Source of the DNA: Neptuniibacter halophilus
GTDB taxonomy: Bacteria; Pseudomonadota; Gammaproteobacteria; Pseudomonadales; Balneatricaceae
Assembly (NCBI RefSeq): GCF_030295765.1
Contig: NZ_AP027292.1
Location: 3,286,001-3,350,000, forward strand
Direction: 5' to 3'
DNA: 64,000 nucleotides
A program made the position numbers and the translations under genes. Of this stretch, positions 34,580-45,654 are shown piece after piece; positions within the stretch are counted from its first letter, which is position 1; every line of letters starts with the position of its first letter. The notes below the pieces were generated by a model that was not told the origin of the DNA, did no database searches, and worked only from the letters and a program-made list of their open reading frames with translations.

Positions 34580-35878
34580 ATGTCTGACCGGCAAAACTCT
34601 GAGAACTACGCTGCTGTGCACGAGGACTATGCGCTATCCCCGGTCCCCGAAAGCGCACGGCGTGGTCTGCTTTCCATGTCTGCGGTGATGCTTGGCTTTA
34701 CCTTTTTTGCCGCCAGTATGTGGACCGGAGGCACATTGGGTCAGGGCTTCAGGCTGTGGCCGGATCTGTTTATCGTGATCTTTGGTGGTAACCTGATTCT
34801 CGGGCTGTATGGCGCGTTGCTGGGCTACGCCGCAGCCAAAACCAACCTTTCCACGCATATTCTGGCGCGTTACGCCTTTGGTAAAAATGGCTCTAAGTTA
34901 CCCTCGATGATGCTGGCGATTACCCAGATCGGCTGGTTTGGTGTGGGGGTGGCGATGTTTGCCTATCCGATCAACAAGTTTCTCGATATTCCCAATCTGC
35001 CACTGATTATCGGCGGCGGGATTCTGATGACCTACACCGTAGTCATCGGCTTCAAAGCGATCGAATGGCTGAGTACGATTGCAGTGCCGGCCATCCTGAT
35101 ACTGGGGTGTATGTCGGTGTACACCGCAATCTCTGATACTCAGGGGGGGCTGGATGCACTGTTGGCGGTGGCGCCGGCTGAACAGCTCACCTTTGCGGTA
35201 GGGATCTCGCTGGCGGTTGGTTCGTTTATCAGTGGTGCTACATTGACGCCGGATTTCGTTCGCTATGCGAAAAGCCGCAAAGTCGGGGTCTGGGCAACCA
35301 TCATCGGTTTTACTTTTGGTAACAGCCTGATGTTTATCTTCGGTGCATTCGGCGCGGCGTCTACCGGGCTTTCAGATATTGCCGAGGTGTTGGCACAACA
35401 GGGGCTGCTGGGCGCAGGGATCGCACTGCTGGTGCTGAATATCTGGACTACCAATGATAATGCGCTGTATGCCTCGGGTCTGGGGCTGGCAAACATCACC
35501 GGTCTGAAGCGGGTACACTTGGTGATTGTCGCCGGTGCGATCGGGACGATTTTCGCGGAGTTCCTCTACAACAACTTTGTCAGTTGGCTGGTGTTTCTCA
35601 GCGTGTCGCTGCCGCCAATCGGCGGGGTGATCATTGCTGATTTCTATCTGCGCTGTAAAACCTGTTACGCGCAGCCGGATCAGCATCAGTTCAAATCAGT
35701 TAACTGGGCGGCGATTATCGCCTGGGCAATCGCCATCGGTGTTTCGTTTGCATCACCGGAGCGTGGTCTGTTCAGCGTCGCACCCCTGAACGCCATTATC
35801 AGTGCGATGCTGGGTTACTGCCTGCTGTATCGTCTGATCTACGGTGCCAATCAGCAAGAGCAGTCTGCCGTAGCCTGA
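34580..35878 (+). CDS. codB: Cytosine permease
   Basis: 432-residue, 12-helix NCS1 transporter for cytosine. It is clearly different from the two other NCS1 proteins in the window and shows CodB-like stretches: 'FTFFAASMWTGGTLGQGF' (about residues 40-57), 'SGATLTPDFVRYAKS' (about 220-234) and 'NIWTTNDNALYASGLGLAN' (about 285-303). AGGAG lies upstream of the ATG. It is transcribed with codA and ends at a strong terminator. Confidence 0.93.
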   Translation: MSDRQNSENYAAVHEDYALSPVPESARRGLLSMSAVMLGFTFFAASMWTGGTLGQGFRLWPDLFIVIFGGNLILGLYGALLGYAAAKTNLSTHILARYAFGKNGSKLPSMMLAITQIGWFGVGVAMFAYPINKFLDIPNLPLIIGGGILMTYTVVIGFKAIEWLSTIAVPAILILGCMSVYTAISDTQGGLDALLAVAPAEQLTFAVGISLAVGSFISGATLTPDFVRYAKSRKVGVWATIIGFTFGNSLMFIFGAFGAASTGLSDIAEVLAQQGLLGAGIALLVLNIWTTNDNALYASGLGLANITGLKRVHLVIVAGAIGTIFAEFLYNNFVSWLVFLSVSLPPIGGVIIADFYLRCKTCYAQPDQHQFKSVNWAAIIAWAIAIGVSFASPERGLFSVAPLNAIISAMLGYCLLYRLIYGANQQEQSAVA

Positions 35879-35913
35879 TCTGTAAAAAATAGCCTCTGAG
35901 TGCTGTAAACCTT

Positions 35914-35945
35914 GCCGCTACCTGTTCAGGTGGCGGCTTTTTTTT
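35914..35945 (+). terminator. Terminator of codAB
   Basis: 11-base-pair stem with one G-T pair (arms 35914-35924 and 35927-35937) followed by eight T. Confidence 0.9.
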
Positions 35946-36005
35946 GGCGCAACGGGTGTGCATGGAATAGGCTGAAGGGCAGGCAAACATAAAGGAGTAT
36001 TCAAT

Positions 36006-36329
36006 ATGCCGGTTTATGCCCTGAACCTTTTTGATATTTCAGATCGTGATGAATATCTTGCTTATGCTAGGCGCTCGGTTGATGCGGTGGCACGGCATGG
36101 TGGCAAGGTGATCTCGCTGGGTAAATTCCGTGAGTCCGTGCAGGGGGATATGCTGCCGCGCACGGTGATGATTCTGGTGGAGTGGAAATCTAAGGAGTCG
36201 TTCGAAAGCTATCGTTTTGATCCTGAACTGGCGGATCTGCACCCCCACCGGGAGAACGGTACTGAACATTATATCTGGCATCTGTTTGATAAACTGGATG
36301 ACCTGCGGCCGATTTTGAAAGAAGATTGA
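36006..36329 (+). CDS. DUF1330-family small protein
   Basis: 107-residue protein with the dimeric alpha-beta barrel pattern of the DUF1330 family ('GGKVISLGKFRESVQGD', about residues 32-48, then 'VMILVEWKSKESFESY'). Function of the family is unknown. AAAGGAG at 35991-35997 supports the start. It is followed by a second small dimeric-barrel gene after 30 bases, suggesting a two-gene operon. Confidence 0.82.
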   Translation: MPVYALNLFDISDRDEYLAYARRSVDAVARHGGKVISLGKFRESVQGDMLPRTVMILVEWKSKESFESYRFDPELADLHPHRENGTEHYIWHLFDKLDDLRPILKED

Positions 36330-36359
36330 GCCTTAACATGACAGTTTAAGGACAAAATA

Positions 36360-36668
36360 GTGGTTACCTGTTATCTGCGTTACGTGATTGACCCTTACAA
36401 ACTGGCCGAGTTTGAACAGTATGCTCAGATGTGGATTCCGCTGGTGAACAAGTTCGGCGGTCAGCATCATGGCTACTTCCTGCCTTCTGAAGGGGCCAGT
36501 AATATCGCGCTGGCGCTGTTCAGCTTTCCGTCACTGGCTGAATATGAACAATACCGCAAAGACTCCATGCAGGATGAGGCTTGCCTTGCGGCTTTTCGCT
36601 TCGCAGAAGAAACCCGTTGTGTAATCAGCTACGAACGTAGCTTTATGCGTCCGCTGTTACCGGCCTGA
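36360..36668 (+). CDS. NIPSNAP-family protein
   Basis: 102-residue protein of the NIPSNAP family, recognised from 'VTCYLRYVIDPYKLAEFEQY' (residues 2-21) and 'GGQHHGYFLPSEGASNIALA' (about 36-55). It starts with GTG behind AAGGA. The fold is a ferredoxin-like dimeric barrel; biochemical role unknown. It pairs with the DUF1330 gene upstream. Confidence 0.85.
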   Translation: MVTCYLRYVIDPYKLAEFEQYAQMWIPLVNKFGGQHHGYFLPSEGASNIALALFSFPSLAEYEQYRKDSMQDEACLAAFRFAEETRCVISYERSFMRPLLPA

Positions 36669-36706
36669 ACGGTTCCGGGCCATTGATATACAGGCTTCGT
36701 CACACG

Positions 36707-37495
36707 ATGAGACGTTATTCAGTCGTTCTGTGCATCCTCCTGATGCTGCCTCTTTCAGTGCTGGCAGACCCGATCCGTCTGACGGCGGATGTCTGGCCGC
36801 CATACACCATGGACCCGCGACAGGGACGCGAAGGCTACCTGATTGAACTGGCCCGGGCGGTGTTTGAGGTGGCGGGTTATCAGGTGAGTTATGAGATCCG
36901 GCCCTATGCCCGGGGCATCCAGCAGACTCAGAATGGACAGATGGACGGGGTCGTGGGCATCTACCGCGAGGATGCACTGGCACGTGATCTTCTGGTGCCG
37001 GGCGAAATACTCGGCGTCAGCGAGAATGTGTTTTTTGTCAGAAAGGGGGACCGCTGGCAATATGATCCTGATGATTCAGAACGCTCTCTGCAGCGGCGTA
37101 AAATAGGCGTGATCAAAGATTACGTGTTTGCCGAGATTCAGACTTATCTGCAGCAGCATAAACACAGTCCGAAGGTTCAGTATGTTCATGGCGAAGCGCC
37201 GCTGGAAAAAAACCTGAAAAAACTGCGTAAAGATCGTATCGATACCCTGATTGATGACCGGATTGTGGTGTTATACACCGCCACAAAGCTGGGAATGGCG
37301 CAGGAGATTGCAGCAGCAGGGAGTCTGCATGCGCTCAACCCGGTGGTCATCGGCTTCTCCAGAGCCAACCCGGATAGCCCGGATTATGCCCGGATTCTTT
37401 CTGAAGGAATCCGCGCGATGCGGGCAAACGGGCAGTTGCAGTTGATACTGGATCGCTATGCTATTGACGACTGGCAGGGCGCTGTGAGCGAATAG
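36707..37495 (+). CDS. Periplasmic amino-acid-type solute-binding protein
   Basis: 262-residue type 3 solute-binding-fold protein with a signal peptide ('MRRYSVVLCILLMLPLSVLA'). The opening of the mature part, 'IRLTADVWPPYTMDPRQGRE', and 'GQMDGVVGIYREDALARD' are typical of orphan SBP_bac_3 proteins in marine gammaproteobacteria. The ATG at 36707 is used because a TTG frame from 36683 would spoil the signal peptide. No ABC permease or ATPase gene is adjacent, so it may act as a sensor partner or work with a distant transporter. Confidence 0.82.
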   Translation: MRRYSVVLCILLMLPLSVLADPIRLTADVWPPYTMDPRQGREGYLIELARAVFEVAGYQVSYEIRPYARGIQQTQNGQMDGVVGIYREDALARDLLVPGEILGVSENVFFVRKGDRWQYDPDDSERSLQRRKIGVIKDYVFAEIQTYLQQHKHSPKVQYVHGEAPLEKNLKKLRKDRIDTLIDDRIVVLYTATKLGMAQEIAAAGSLHALNPVVIGFSRANPDSPDYARILSEGIRAMRANGQLQLILDRYAIDDWQGAVSE

Positions 37496-37507
37496 CCGGG
37501 TAACAAA

Positions 37508-37546
37508 AGCGGGAATGGGCCTCGGTTAAGAAACGCCATCCCCGCT
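37508..37546. terminator. Hairpin between convergent genes
   Basis: 11-base arms with one mismatch (37508-37518 and 37536-37546) between the stops of the solute-binding protein gene and katG. T-rich on the plus-strand side (TGTTTCGG). Probably bidirectional. Confidence 0.5.
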
Positions 37547-37563
37547 GTTTCGGTTGTGCAGAA

Positions 37564-39834
<2,271 letters not shown>

Positions 39835-39939
39835 CTAGTCTCACCGGTTCACTTATAGAAATATCAATTTCCAATACCGTTGATAGTGACTGGCAATCAC
39901 AGCCGTTACGCAGTTAGCCCCATTTCAGATGTGTATGGA

Positions 39940-39956
39940 TGCACCGGGATAGGGCA
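39940..39956. promoter_or_regulatory. Candidate NtrC-binding site
   Basis: TGCACC-N5-AGGGCA matches the NtrC dyad TGCACC-N5-GGTGCA at 10 of 12 arm positions and lies about 65 bases upstream of the candidate sigma-54 promoter. Confidence 0.4.
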
Positions 39957-40004
39957 GGCTCGGCTGCGCAGGCCCATAAATATAGCGGTCGCTGTGCGCA
40001 AAAA

Positions 40005-40020
40005 TGGCAATTCTTTAGCT
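40005..40020 (+). promoter_or_regulatory. Candidate sigma-54 promoter of glnK-amtB
   Basis: TGGCAATTCTTTAGCT has the required GG-N10-GC spacing of -24/-12 elements, with a good TGGCA and a weaker -12. It is 91 bases before the glnK start. Control by NtrC and sigma-54 is the rule for glnK-amtB. Confidence 0.45.
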
Positions 40021-40110
40021 AACCATCTGATTAATAAGGTTTTTTCATAGTTGGTACGATTCTTCGATATTCCTATTAAGAAATAAATATTCTTAACGGG
40101 AGTTTCAAAG

Positions 40111-40449
40111 ATGAAGTTGATAAGCGCGATCATACGCCCCCACAAGCTGGAGGACGTTCGTGAAGCCCTGCAGGAGGTGGGGGTCAAAGGAATTACGGTG
40201 TCTGAGGTCAGGGGTTATGGCCGCCAGTCAGGCCACACCGAGCTTTATCGTGGTGCCGAGTACAAGATTGAGTTCCAGCCCAAGATAAAACTTGAGGTAG
40301 CCGTTTCCGGGGATCAGGAAGAGGCTGTTGCAGAGGCGATCTGCAATGCAGGCGCCACCGGCAAGGTGGGCGATGGAAAGATTTTTGTTTTTGATCTGGA
40401 ACAGGTCGTCCGTATCAGAACGGCAGAATCCGGCGAAATGGCGTTGTAA
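40111..40449 (+). CDS. glnK: PII nitrogen regulatory protein GlnK
   Basis: 112-residue trimeric signal protein that senses 2-oxoglutarate, ATP/ADP and (by uridylylation) glutamine, and blocks AmtB when nitrogen is plentiful. The T-loop carries the uridylylated Tyr51 in 'TELYRGAEYKIEF', and the PII marks 'TVSEVRGYGRQ' (29-39) and 'GKVGDGKIFV' (about 84-93) are present. It precedes amtB by 10 bases, the classical pair. Confidence 0.95.
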   Translation: MKLISAIIRPHKLEDVREALQEVGVKGITVSEVRGYGRQSGHTELYRGAEYKIEFQPKIKLEVAVSGDQEEAVAEAICNAGATGKVGDGKIFVFDLEQVVRIRTAESGEMAL

Positions 40450-40459
40450 GGAGTAAACC

Positions 40460-41713
40460 ATGGAAAACCTTTCTTTAGAGCTGGCCTATGCGCTGGACAC
40501 CTTTTACTTTCTGATGTGCACCGTACTGGTGATGTGGATGGCCGCAGGCTTTGCCATGCTCGAGGCCGGTCTGGTTCGGGCTAAAAACACCGTTGAGATT
40601 CTCAACAAGAATGCGCTGCTTTACGGTATCGCCTGTATTGTTTATCTGCTGGTCGGCTACAACGTCATGTACCCGGCTAATCCGGTGAGCAGTTTTATTC
40701 CGGGCCTCGACTTTATGCTGGGCGCGGATAACAGTGCGGAATCTGTGCTGGCGGGCGGTGACGATGCGCCGTACTACTCCGGTATGGCTGACTTTATCTT
40801 CCAGGCAGTATTCGCGGCAGCGACCATGTCGATTGTATCCGGCGCGGTGGCTGAGCGGATGCGCCTCTGGCCGTTCCTCACCTTCGCCATCTTTATGGTC
40901 GCTTTTATCTACCCGGTAGAGGGTTACTGGAAGTGGGGCGGTGGTTTCCTCGACCAGTTGGGCTTCCAGGATTTTGCCGGATCTGTTGTGGTGCATATGG
41001 CGGGTGCTGCGGCGGCGCTGGCGGCTGTGATTCTGGTGGGGCCACGTAAAGGCCGTTACGGAAAACAGGGCGAAGTGAATGCAATTCCGGGTGCGAACCT
41101 GCCCATGGCGACACTGGGCATGTTTATCCTCTGGATGGGCTGGTTTGGCTTCAACGGTGGCTCTGAGCTCAAGATCGCCAACGTGGATGAAGCCAATGCG
41201 GTTGCGAAAATCTTTGTCAATACCAATGCGGCCGCGGCTGCGGGTATGGTGGCTGCGGCGCTGCTGGCTCGGGCACTGTTTGGCAAAACCGACCTGACTA
41301 TGACCATTAACGGTGCGTTGGCAGGTCTGGTGGCGATCACCGCTGAACCGCTGGCACCTACGGCGGGGCTGGCGACCGTTATAGGCGCTATTGGCGGCCT
41401 GGTTGTGGTGGGTTCTGTGCTGATGCTGGATAAGCTGAAGCTCGATGACCCGGTCGGGGCGATCTCCGTTCATGGCTCTGCCGGTATCTGGGGGATCTTC
41501 GCGGTACTGTTAAGTAACCCCGATGCGACCTTTGCCGGTCAGTTGATCGGTACGGTGGCGACCTTTGTCTGGATGTTTGCCGCTTCCTTTGTGGTGCTGC
41601 TGATCATTAAAAAGACCATGGGTCTGCGGGTCAGTGATGAGGAAGAGATGGAAGGTATGGATGTGTACGAATGTGGTATGACGGCTTATCCGGAATTCAC
41701 CAAAGATAAATAA
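40460..41713 (+). CDS. amtB: Ammonium transporter AmtB
   Basis: 417-residue ammonium channel with 11 membrane segments. Visible family marks are 'GFAMLEAGLVRAKNTVEIL' (about residues 31-49), 'GFLDQLGFQDFAGSVVVHMAGA' shortened here to the 'DFAGS-VVH-AGA' signature (about 173-185) with the first pore His, and 'ISVHGSAGIWG' (about 335-345) with the second. Both pore histidines are therefore present. It complements the ammonia-releasing pyrimidine and methylamine pathways on either side. Confidence 0.95.
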   Translation: MENLSLELAYALDTFYFLMCTVLVMWMAAGFAMLEAGLVRAKNTVEILNKNALLYGIACIVYLLVGYNVMYPANPVSSFIPGLDFMLGADNSAESVLAGGDDAPYYSGMADFIFQAVFAAATMSIVSGAVAERMRLWPFLTFAIFMVAFIYPVEGYWKWGGGFLDQLGFQDFAGSVVVHMAGAAAALAAVILVGPRKGRYGKQGEVNAIPGANLPMATLGMFILWMGWFGFNGGSELKIANVDEANAVAKIFVNTNAAAAAGMVAAALLARALFGKTDLTMTINGALAGLVAITAEPLAPTAGLATVIGAIGGLVVVGSVLMLDKLKLDDPVGAISVHGSAGIWGIFAVLLSNPDATFAGQLIGTVATFVWMFAASFVVLLIIKKTMGLRVSDEEEMEGMDVYECGMTAYPEFTKDK

Positions 41714-41728
41714 ACACCTTCGCCGACA

Positions 41729-41761
41729 AAAAAACACCGGCCCTGTGCCGGTGTTTTTTTT
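41729..41761. terminator. Bidirectional terminator of amtB and the XRE-cupin gene
   Basis: 12-base-pair stem (arms 41729-41740 and 41748-41759) with A-run before and T-run after, between convergent genes. Confidence 0.9.
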
Positions 41762-41788
41762 GTGCCGTGGCGCTGAACAGTGAGCGTT

Positions 41789-42382
41789 TTATTCGTTGTC
41801 GTAGTGAATGATCGAGAGCAGCTTGATAGGGACTTCAACCAGCCGCTCCGGGCCGTGAGGAACTTCGGCATCGAAGGTCAGGCTGTCGCCGGCTTCCATC
41901 TCATAAAGGTGGTTGCCGTGGCGGTAAACCAGACTACCGGAAACCAGATAGATAAACTCCTCACCCGGATGGGAGAAGGTGGGAAATACCTCTGAGAGAT
42001 CGTCCATGCTCACCATAAACGGCTCAAAGTTGGTTTTTCCGCCGCGTTTGTATGTGAGTAGCTGGTAGGTGTGACCCTTCTCGGTGCCGCGCCGGACCAC
42101 TTCCAGCCCTTCACCGGCCTTGGTGAACTGGGCTCCGCCATCGGGACGATCATAGTCGGTAAACAGTTTCGAAATCGGCAGGCCAATCGCGTTACACAGT
42201 CGGCTCAGGGTTTCCAGACTGGTTGAGACCTGAGCGTTCTCTATCTTACTCACCATCCCCTGACTGATACCGGATATCCGTGCTACATCGACCAGTTTCA
42301 GCCCCTCATCAAGACGGGCTTTTTTGACCTTCATGCCGATGTACTGGTCAAGATCAAACTTGGTGTCCTTTGTGTCGTTCAT
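41789..42382 (-). CDS. XRE-cupin regulator of the methylamine operon
   Basis: 197-residue regulator with an N-terminal XRE helix-turn-helix (about residues 16-72, 'VDVARISGISQGMVSKIENA') and a C-terminal cupin ligand domain (about 120-190, 'HPGEEFIYLVSGSLVYRHGN'). It is divergent from gmaS, with a strong inverted repeat in the shared promoter region, so it very likely controls the methylamine genes. The ligand could be methylamine, gamma-glutamylmethylamide or N-methylglutamate. Similar XRE-cupin genes are commonly next to amine or glutamine-synthetase-like pathways. Confidence 0.87.
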   Translation of the reverse strand: MNDTKDTKFDLDQYIGMKVKKARLDEGLKLVDVARISGISQGMVSKIENAQVSTSLETLSRLCNAIGLPISKLFTDYDRPDGGAQFTKAGEGLEVVRRGTEKGHTYQLLTYKRGGKTNFEPFMVSMDDLSEVFPTFSHPGEEFIYLVSGSLVYRHGNHLYEMEAGDSLTFDAEVPHGPERLVEVPIKLLSIIHYDNE

Positions 42383-42523
42383 CGCGAAACGTGCCTCTAT
42401 CTGGTGCCATGTGTGCTAAACCGGTGCGCTTTATCGGTGTGCAAACGGGTGTCGCTGAATCCTCATAATATTCCCACAAAGAAAATAATTTTACCAATTC
42501 TTTGTAAATCAACGGCTTATCGC

Positions 42524-42546
42524 ATTGGGAAATAAATATTCCCAAT
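42524..42546. promoter_or_regulatory. Inverted repeat, probable XRE-cupin operator
   Basis: Perfect 8-base arms ATTGGGAA and TTCCCAAT separated by 7 bases, ending 10 bases before the -24 element of the sigma-54 promoter. Half-sites of the same type (AATATTCCCA at 42465-42474, TTCCTATTAGG at 42574-42584) are nearby. Confidence 0.6.
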
Positions 42547-42556
42547 AGGAAATTCG

Positions 42557-42573
42557 TTGGCACGCTCTGTGCT
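42557..42573 (+). promoter_or_regulatory. Sigma-54 promoter of gmaS-mgs-mgd cluster
   Basis: TTGGCACGCTCTGTGCT matches the consensus TGGCACG-N4-TTGCW nearly fully, with GG-N10-GC spacing, 88 bases before the gmaS start. It predicts nitrogen-limitation control, apt for a pathway that also yields ammonia nitrogen. Confidence 0.7.
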
Positions 42574-42660
42574 TTCCTATTAGGTAAATAAATTTACTGA
42601 AATGAAAGTGCCTGATTCTGGCCCAGCAAGCGGCAGGTACGAAAAGCATGGAGTAAGGAA

Positions 42661-43992
42661 ATGTCCAAAGATATAGATAAGTTCATCAGTGACAATGAGA
42701 TCAAATATATCCTGGCTCAATTTGTGGATATTCATGGTGTTGCCAAGACTAAATCAGTGCCGGCTCACTGTCTGATGGACGTGGTTGAAAGCGGTGCGGG
42801 TTTTGCCGGGTTTGCGGTCTGGGGTCTGGGAATGGAGCCGCATGGTCCTGACTTCATGGCACGCGGTGATCTGGATACCCTGTCGATTGTTCCCTGGCAG
42901 CCGGGTTATGCACGTATTGTCTGCGATGGTCATGTGAATGGCGAACCCTACCCATATGACAGCCGGGTGGTTCTGAAGAAGCAGTTGAAAAAGCTGGCCG
43001 ATAAAGGCTGGACTCTGAACACCGGTCTGGAACCTGAGTTCTCTCTGTTCAGCCGCGCCGAAGATGGCAGTCTGGCCCCGGTTGATGAGACCGACCAACT
43101 CGATAAGCCCTGCTACGACTATAAAGGCCTGTCCCGTTCCCGCGAGTTTCTGGAAACGCTGGTGGAGTCTCTGCAGAAGCTGGACTTCGATGTCTATCAG
43201 ATCGATCACGAGGACGCTAACGGCCAGTTCGAGATCAACTACACCTACGGAAATGCGCTGGAGTCTGCGGACCGTTTCACCATGGTGCGGATGGCGGCCG
43301 GTGAGATCGCCAATGATCTGGGCATGATCTGCTCCTTTATGCCTAAACCGGCTTCCGACCGCACCGGTAACGGCATGCACTTCCATCTCTCCATTACCGA
43401 TAAAGATGGCAAAAACCTGTTTAACGATGACAGTGATGTGAACGGTATGGGCCTGTCGAAGATGGCGTACCACTTCACCGCCGGTCTGCTGCATCACGCC
43501 AAAGCGCTGTGCGCCTTCTCTGCACCGACCGTGAATTCATATAAACGACTGGTTGTTGGCGGTTCGGCTTCCGGCGCCACCTGGGCACCGGCCTATATCG
43601 CTTACGGTGACAATAACCGTTCCGCCATGGTGCGGGTGCCTTATGGCCGACTCGAGTTCCGCCTGCCGGATTCCGGCTGCAACCCGTATCTGGTTCACGC
43701 TGCGCTGATTGCGGCCGGTCTGGACGGGATCGAGCGGGAGCTGGACCCGGGCGCGCCGAAAAATATCAATCTCTATGCCCTGAGCGAAGCGGAACGCGAA
43801 GCCGAAGGGATCGAAATTCTGCCGCAGAACCTGAACGAAGCACTGGATGCGCTGGAAGCAGACAGCGTACTTAAAGAGCGTCTGGGCAGTGAAATTGTTG
43901 ATGAGTTCCTGAAAGTGAAACGCGCGGAGTGGATCGATTACAGCCGCCATGTTTCCGACTGGGAACTGAAGCGTTACGCCGAATTTTTCTAA
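42661..43992 (+). CDS. gmaS: Gamma-glutamylmethylamide synthetase (GlnT-like)
   Basis: Ligates methylamine to glutamate with ATP, giving gamma-glutamylmethylamide. The 443-residue protein belongs to the glutamine synthetase fold, type III/GlnT group: '[20 protein letters not shown]' (residues 15-34), 'GLEPEFSLF' (about 122-130), '[20 protein letters not shown]' (about 182-201) and '[14 protein letters not shown]' (about 238-251). By sequence alone it could be called a glutamine synthetase; the next genes (mgsABC, mgdABCD) fix the methylamine role. AAGGAA precedes the ATG. Confidence 0.93.
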   Translation: MSKDIDKFISDNEIKYILAQFVDIHGVAKTKSVPAHCLMDVVESGAGFAGFAVWGLGMEPHGPDFMARGDLDTLSIVPWQPGYARIVCDGHVNGEPYPYDSRVVLKKQLKKLADKGWTLNTGLEPEFSLFSRAEDGSLAPVDETDQLDKPCYDYKGLSRSREFLETLVESLQKLDFDVYQIDHEDANGQFEINYTYGNALESADRFTMVRMAAGEIANDLGMICSFMPKPASDRTGNGMHFHLSITDKDGKNLFNDDSDVNGMGLSKMAYHFTAGLLHHAKALCAFSAPTVNSYKRLVVGGSASGATWAPAYIAYGDNNRSAMVRVPYGRLEFRLPDSGCNPYLVHAALIAAGLDGIERELDPGAPKNINLYALSEAEREAEGIEILPQNLNEALDALEADSVLKERLGSEIVDEFLKVKRAEWIDYSRHVSDWELKRYAEFF

Positions 43993-44022
43993 TTTACCTG
44001 GCTGAGAAGAGTTGAGGTTTTT

Positions 44023-44925
44023 ATGTGTGGAATAGTGGGTCTTTATCTTAAAAACAAAGCACTGGAGAGCCAGCTGGGTGAACTATTTACTCCCATGCTG
44101 ATTGCGATGACGGACCGTGGTCCTGACAGTGCCGGGTTCGCCATTTATGGTGATGAAGTGGCAGAGGATGCAACCAAGCTGACCCTGCGCCATAGCGATG
44201 AATCTTATGACTGGGATCAGTTGGCGATCGCACTGCAGGACAGCCTTGGCTGCGGTGTTGAGTGGTTCAAGAACAGCAAAGTCGCTGTGTTTAAAGTACA
44301 GACCGATGCGGATCAGGCGCTGGCAATGGTGCGCTCGGTAGCACCGGATGTGCTGGTGCTGAGTGCCGGCCAGTCGATCGAAATCCTCAAAGAGGTGGGG
44401 CTGCCGGAGAATATCGCCGGAACCTTTAACCTCTCTGGAATGAAGGGCAGCCATATCATCGGCCATACCCGCATGGCGACAGAATCTGCGGTCACCATGG
44501 AGGGCAGTCACCCGTTCTCAACCGGAATGGATCTGTGTCTGGTGCACAACGGCTCCCTCTCTAATCACAACCGACTGCGTGAAGAGCTGAAACGTGCAGG
44601 TGTTGAGTTCCAGACTGAGAACGATTCCGAAGTTGCAGCAGGTTACCTGACCTGGCGTCTGCAGGAAGGCGACACGCTGAATCAGGCACTGGAAAACGCG
44701 CTTAAGGATCTGGATGGTTTCTTTACCTTCACCATCGGCACCCGCGACGGCTTTGCCGTGGTACGCGATCCGATCGCCTGTAAGCCTGCGGTTCTGGCGG
44801 AAACGGATGACTACGTGGCGATGGCTTCAGAGTATCAGGCGCTGACAACCCTGCCGGGAATCGAGAATGCCAGAGTCTGGGAGCCGGAGCCGGCCACCAT
44901 CTATGTCTGGGAACGTGATCAGTAA
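44023..44925 (+). CDS. mgsA: N-methylglutamate synthase subunit A (glutaminase-like)
   Basis: Class II glutamine amidotransferase domain protein of 300 residues, with the catalytic Cys2 directly after Met ('MCGIVGLYL') and 'MTDRGPDSAGFAIYG' (about residues 26-40). It resembles the glutaminase domain of glutamate synthase and would release methylamine from gamma-glutamylmethylamide. It follows gmaS by 30 bases and precedes mgsB by 22. Confidence 0.92.
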   Translation: MCGIVGLYLKNKALESQLGELFTPMLIAMTDRGPDSAGFAIYGDEVAEDATKLTLRHSDESYDWDQLAIALQDSLGCGVEWFKNSKVAVFKVQTDADQALAMVRSVAPDVLVLSAGQSIEILKEVGLPENIAGTFNLSGMKGSHIIGHTRMATESAVTMEGSHPFSTGMDLCLVHNGSLSNHNRLREELKRAGVEFQTENDSEVAAGYLTWRLQEGDTLNQALENALKDLDGFFTFTIGTRDGFAVVRDPIACKPAVLAETDDYVAMASEYQALTTLPGIENARVWEPEPATIYVWERDQ

Positions 44926-44947
44926 GAGCTTAGTGAAGGATAGAACG

Positions 44948-45631
44948 ATGAAATCGATCAATTTAGCAGAAAAGACAGTTCGTGACCTGAATCAGGCTCT
45001 GCATGAACAGGCAGTTGAGTGTACCGAACGGGAGTGGGAAGTGCTGGAGCCGAAAGGGCAGCACAACCTGGCCTGCGGTCTTGACCAGAATCTGTCCGTC
45101 GATATTAAGGGGCACGCCGGTTACTTCTGTGCCGGTATGAACAAAAAAGCCCATGTTACGGTGCACGGCAATGCCGGTCAGGGTGTGGCAGAGAACATGA
45201 TGTCCGGTACCGTCCGGGTCAAAGGCGATGCGTCTCAGGCGGCAGGTGCTACCGCTCACGGTGGCCTGCTGGTCATCGAAGGCAATGCCGGTGCGCGCTG
45301 CGGTATCTCCATGAAAGGGGTCGATATCGTGGTTAAAGGCAACGTCGGTCATATGAGCTGCTTTATGGGCCAGGCGGGTTCGCTGGTGGTTTGCGGCGAT
45401 GCGGGTGATGCGCTGGGCGATTCCCTCTACGAGGTGCATATCTACGTGAAGGGCAGCGTGAAATCACTGGGTGCCGACTGCGTTGAGAAAGAGATGCGCG
45501 ATGAGCACATTGAGGAGCTGACCGCATTGCTGAACCGCGCCGGGGTCGATGAAGATCCGGCTCAGTTCAAGCGCTACGGCTCCGCCCGTGGTCTCTATAA
45601 CTTTAAAGTTGATAACGCATCAGCCTATTAA
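44948..45631 (+). CDS. mgsB: N-methylglutamate synthase subunit B (GXGXG domain)
   Basis: 227-residue protein with the beta-helix of the glutamate synthase C-terminal domain, seen as repeated Gly-x-x-Gly turns: 'HAGYFCAGMNKKAHVTVHGN', 'GQGVAENMMSGTVRVKGDAS', 'GHMSCFMGQAGSLVVCGDAG'. The ATG at 44948 follows AAGGA; an extension to 44867 would overlap mgsA and is rejected. Structural and channelling subunit of N-methylglutamate synthase. Confidence 0.91.
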   Translation: MKSINLAEKTVRDLNQALHEQAVECTEREWEVLEPKGQHNLACGLDQNLSVDIKGHAGYFCAGMNKKAHVTVHGNAGQGVAENMMSGTVRVKGDASQAAGATAHGGLLVIEGNAGARCGISMKGVDIVVKGNVGHMSCFMGQAGSLVVCGDAGDALGDSLYEVHIYVKGSVKSLGADCVEKEMRDEHIEELTALLNRAGVDEDPAQFKRYGSARGLYNFKVDNASAY

Positions 45632-45654
45632 TGCTGGATCTTGAGGACAGAACA

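Noticed and set aside
40078..40095. Second sigma-54 candidate with TTGGTACGATTCTTCGA near 40050
   Set aside because: It lacks the invariant GC at the -12 position (has CG), so the element at 40005-40020 was preferred.
42661..43992. Plain glutamine synthetase
   Set aside because: The fold is that of glutamine synthetase, but the protein is of the GlnT/GmaS type and directly precedes mgsABC and mgdABCD, so the methylamine-specific enzyme is preferred.
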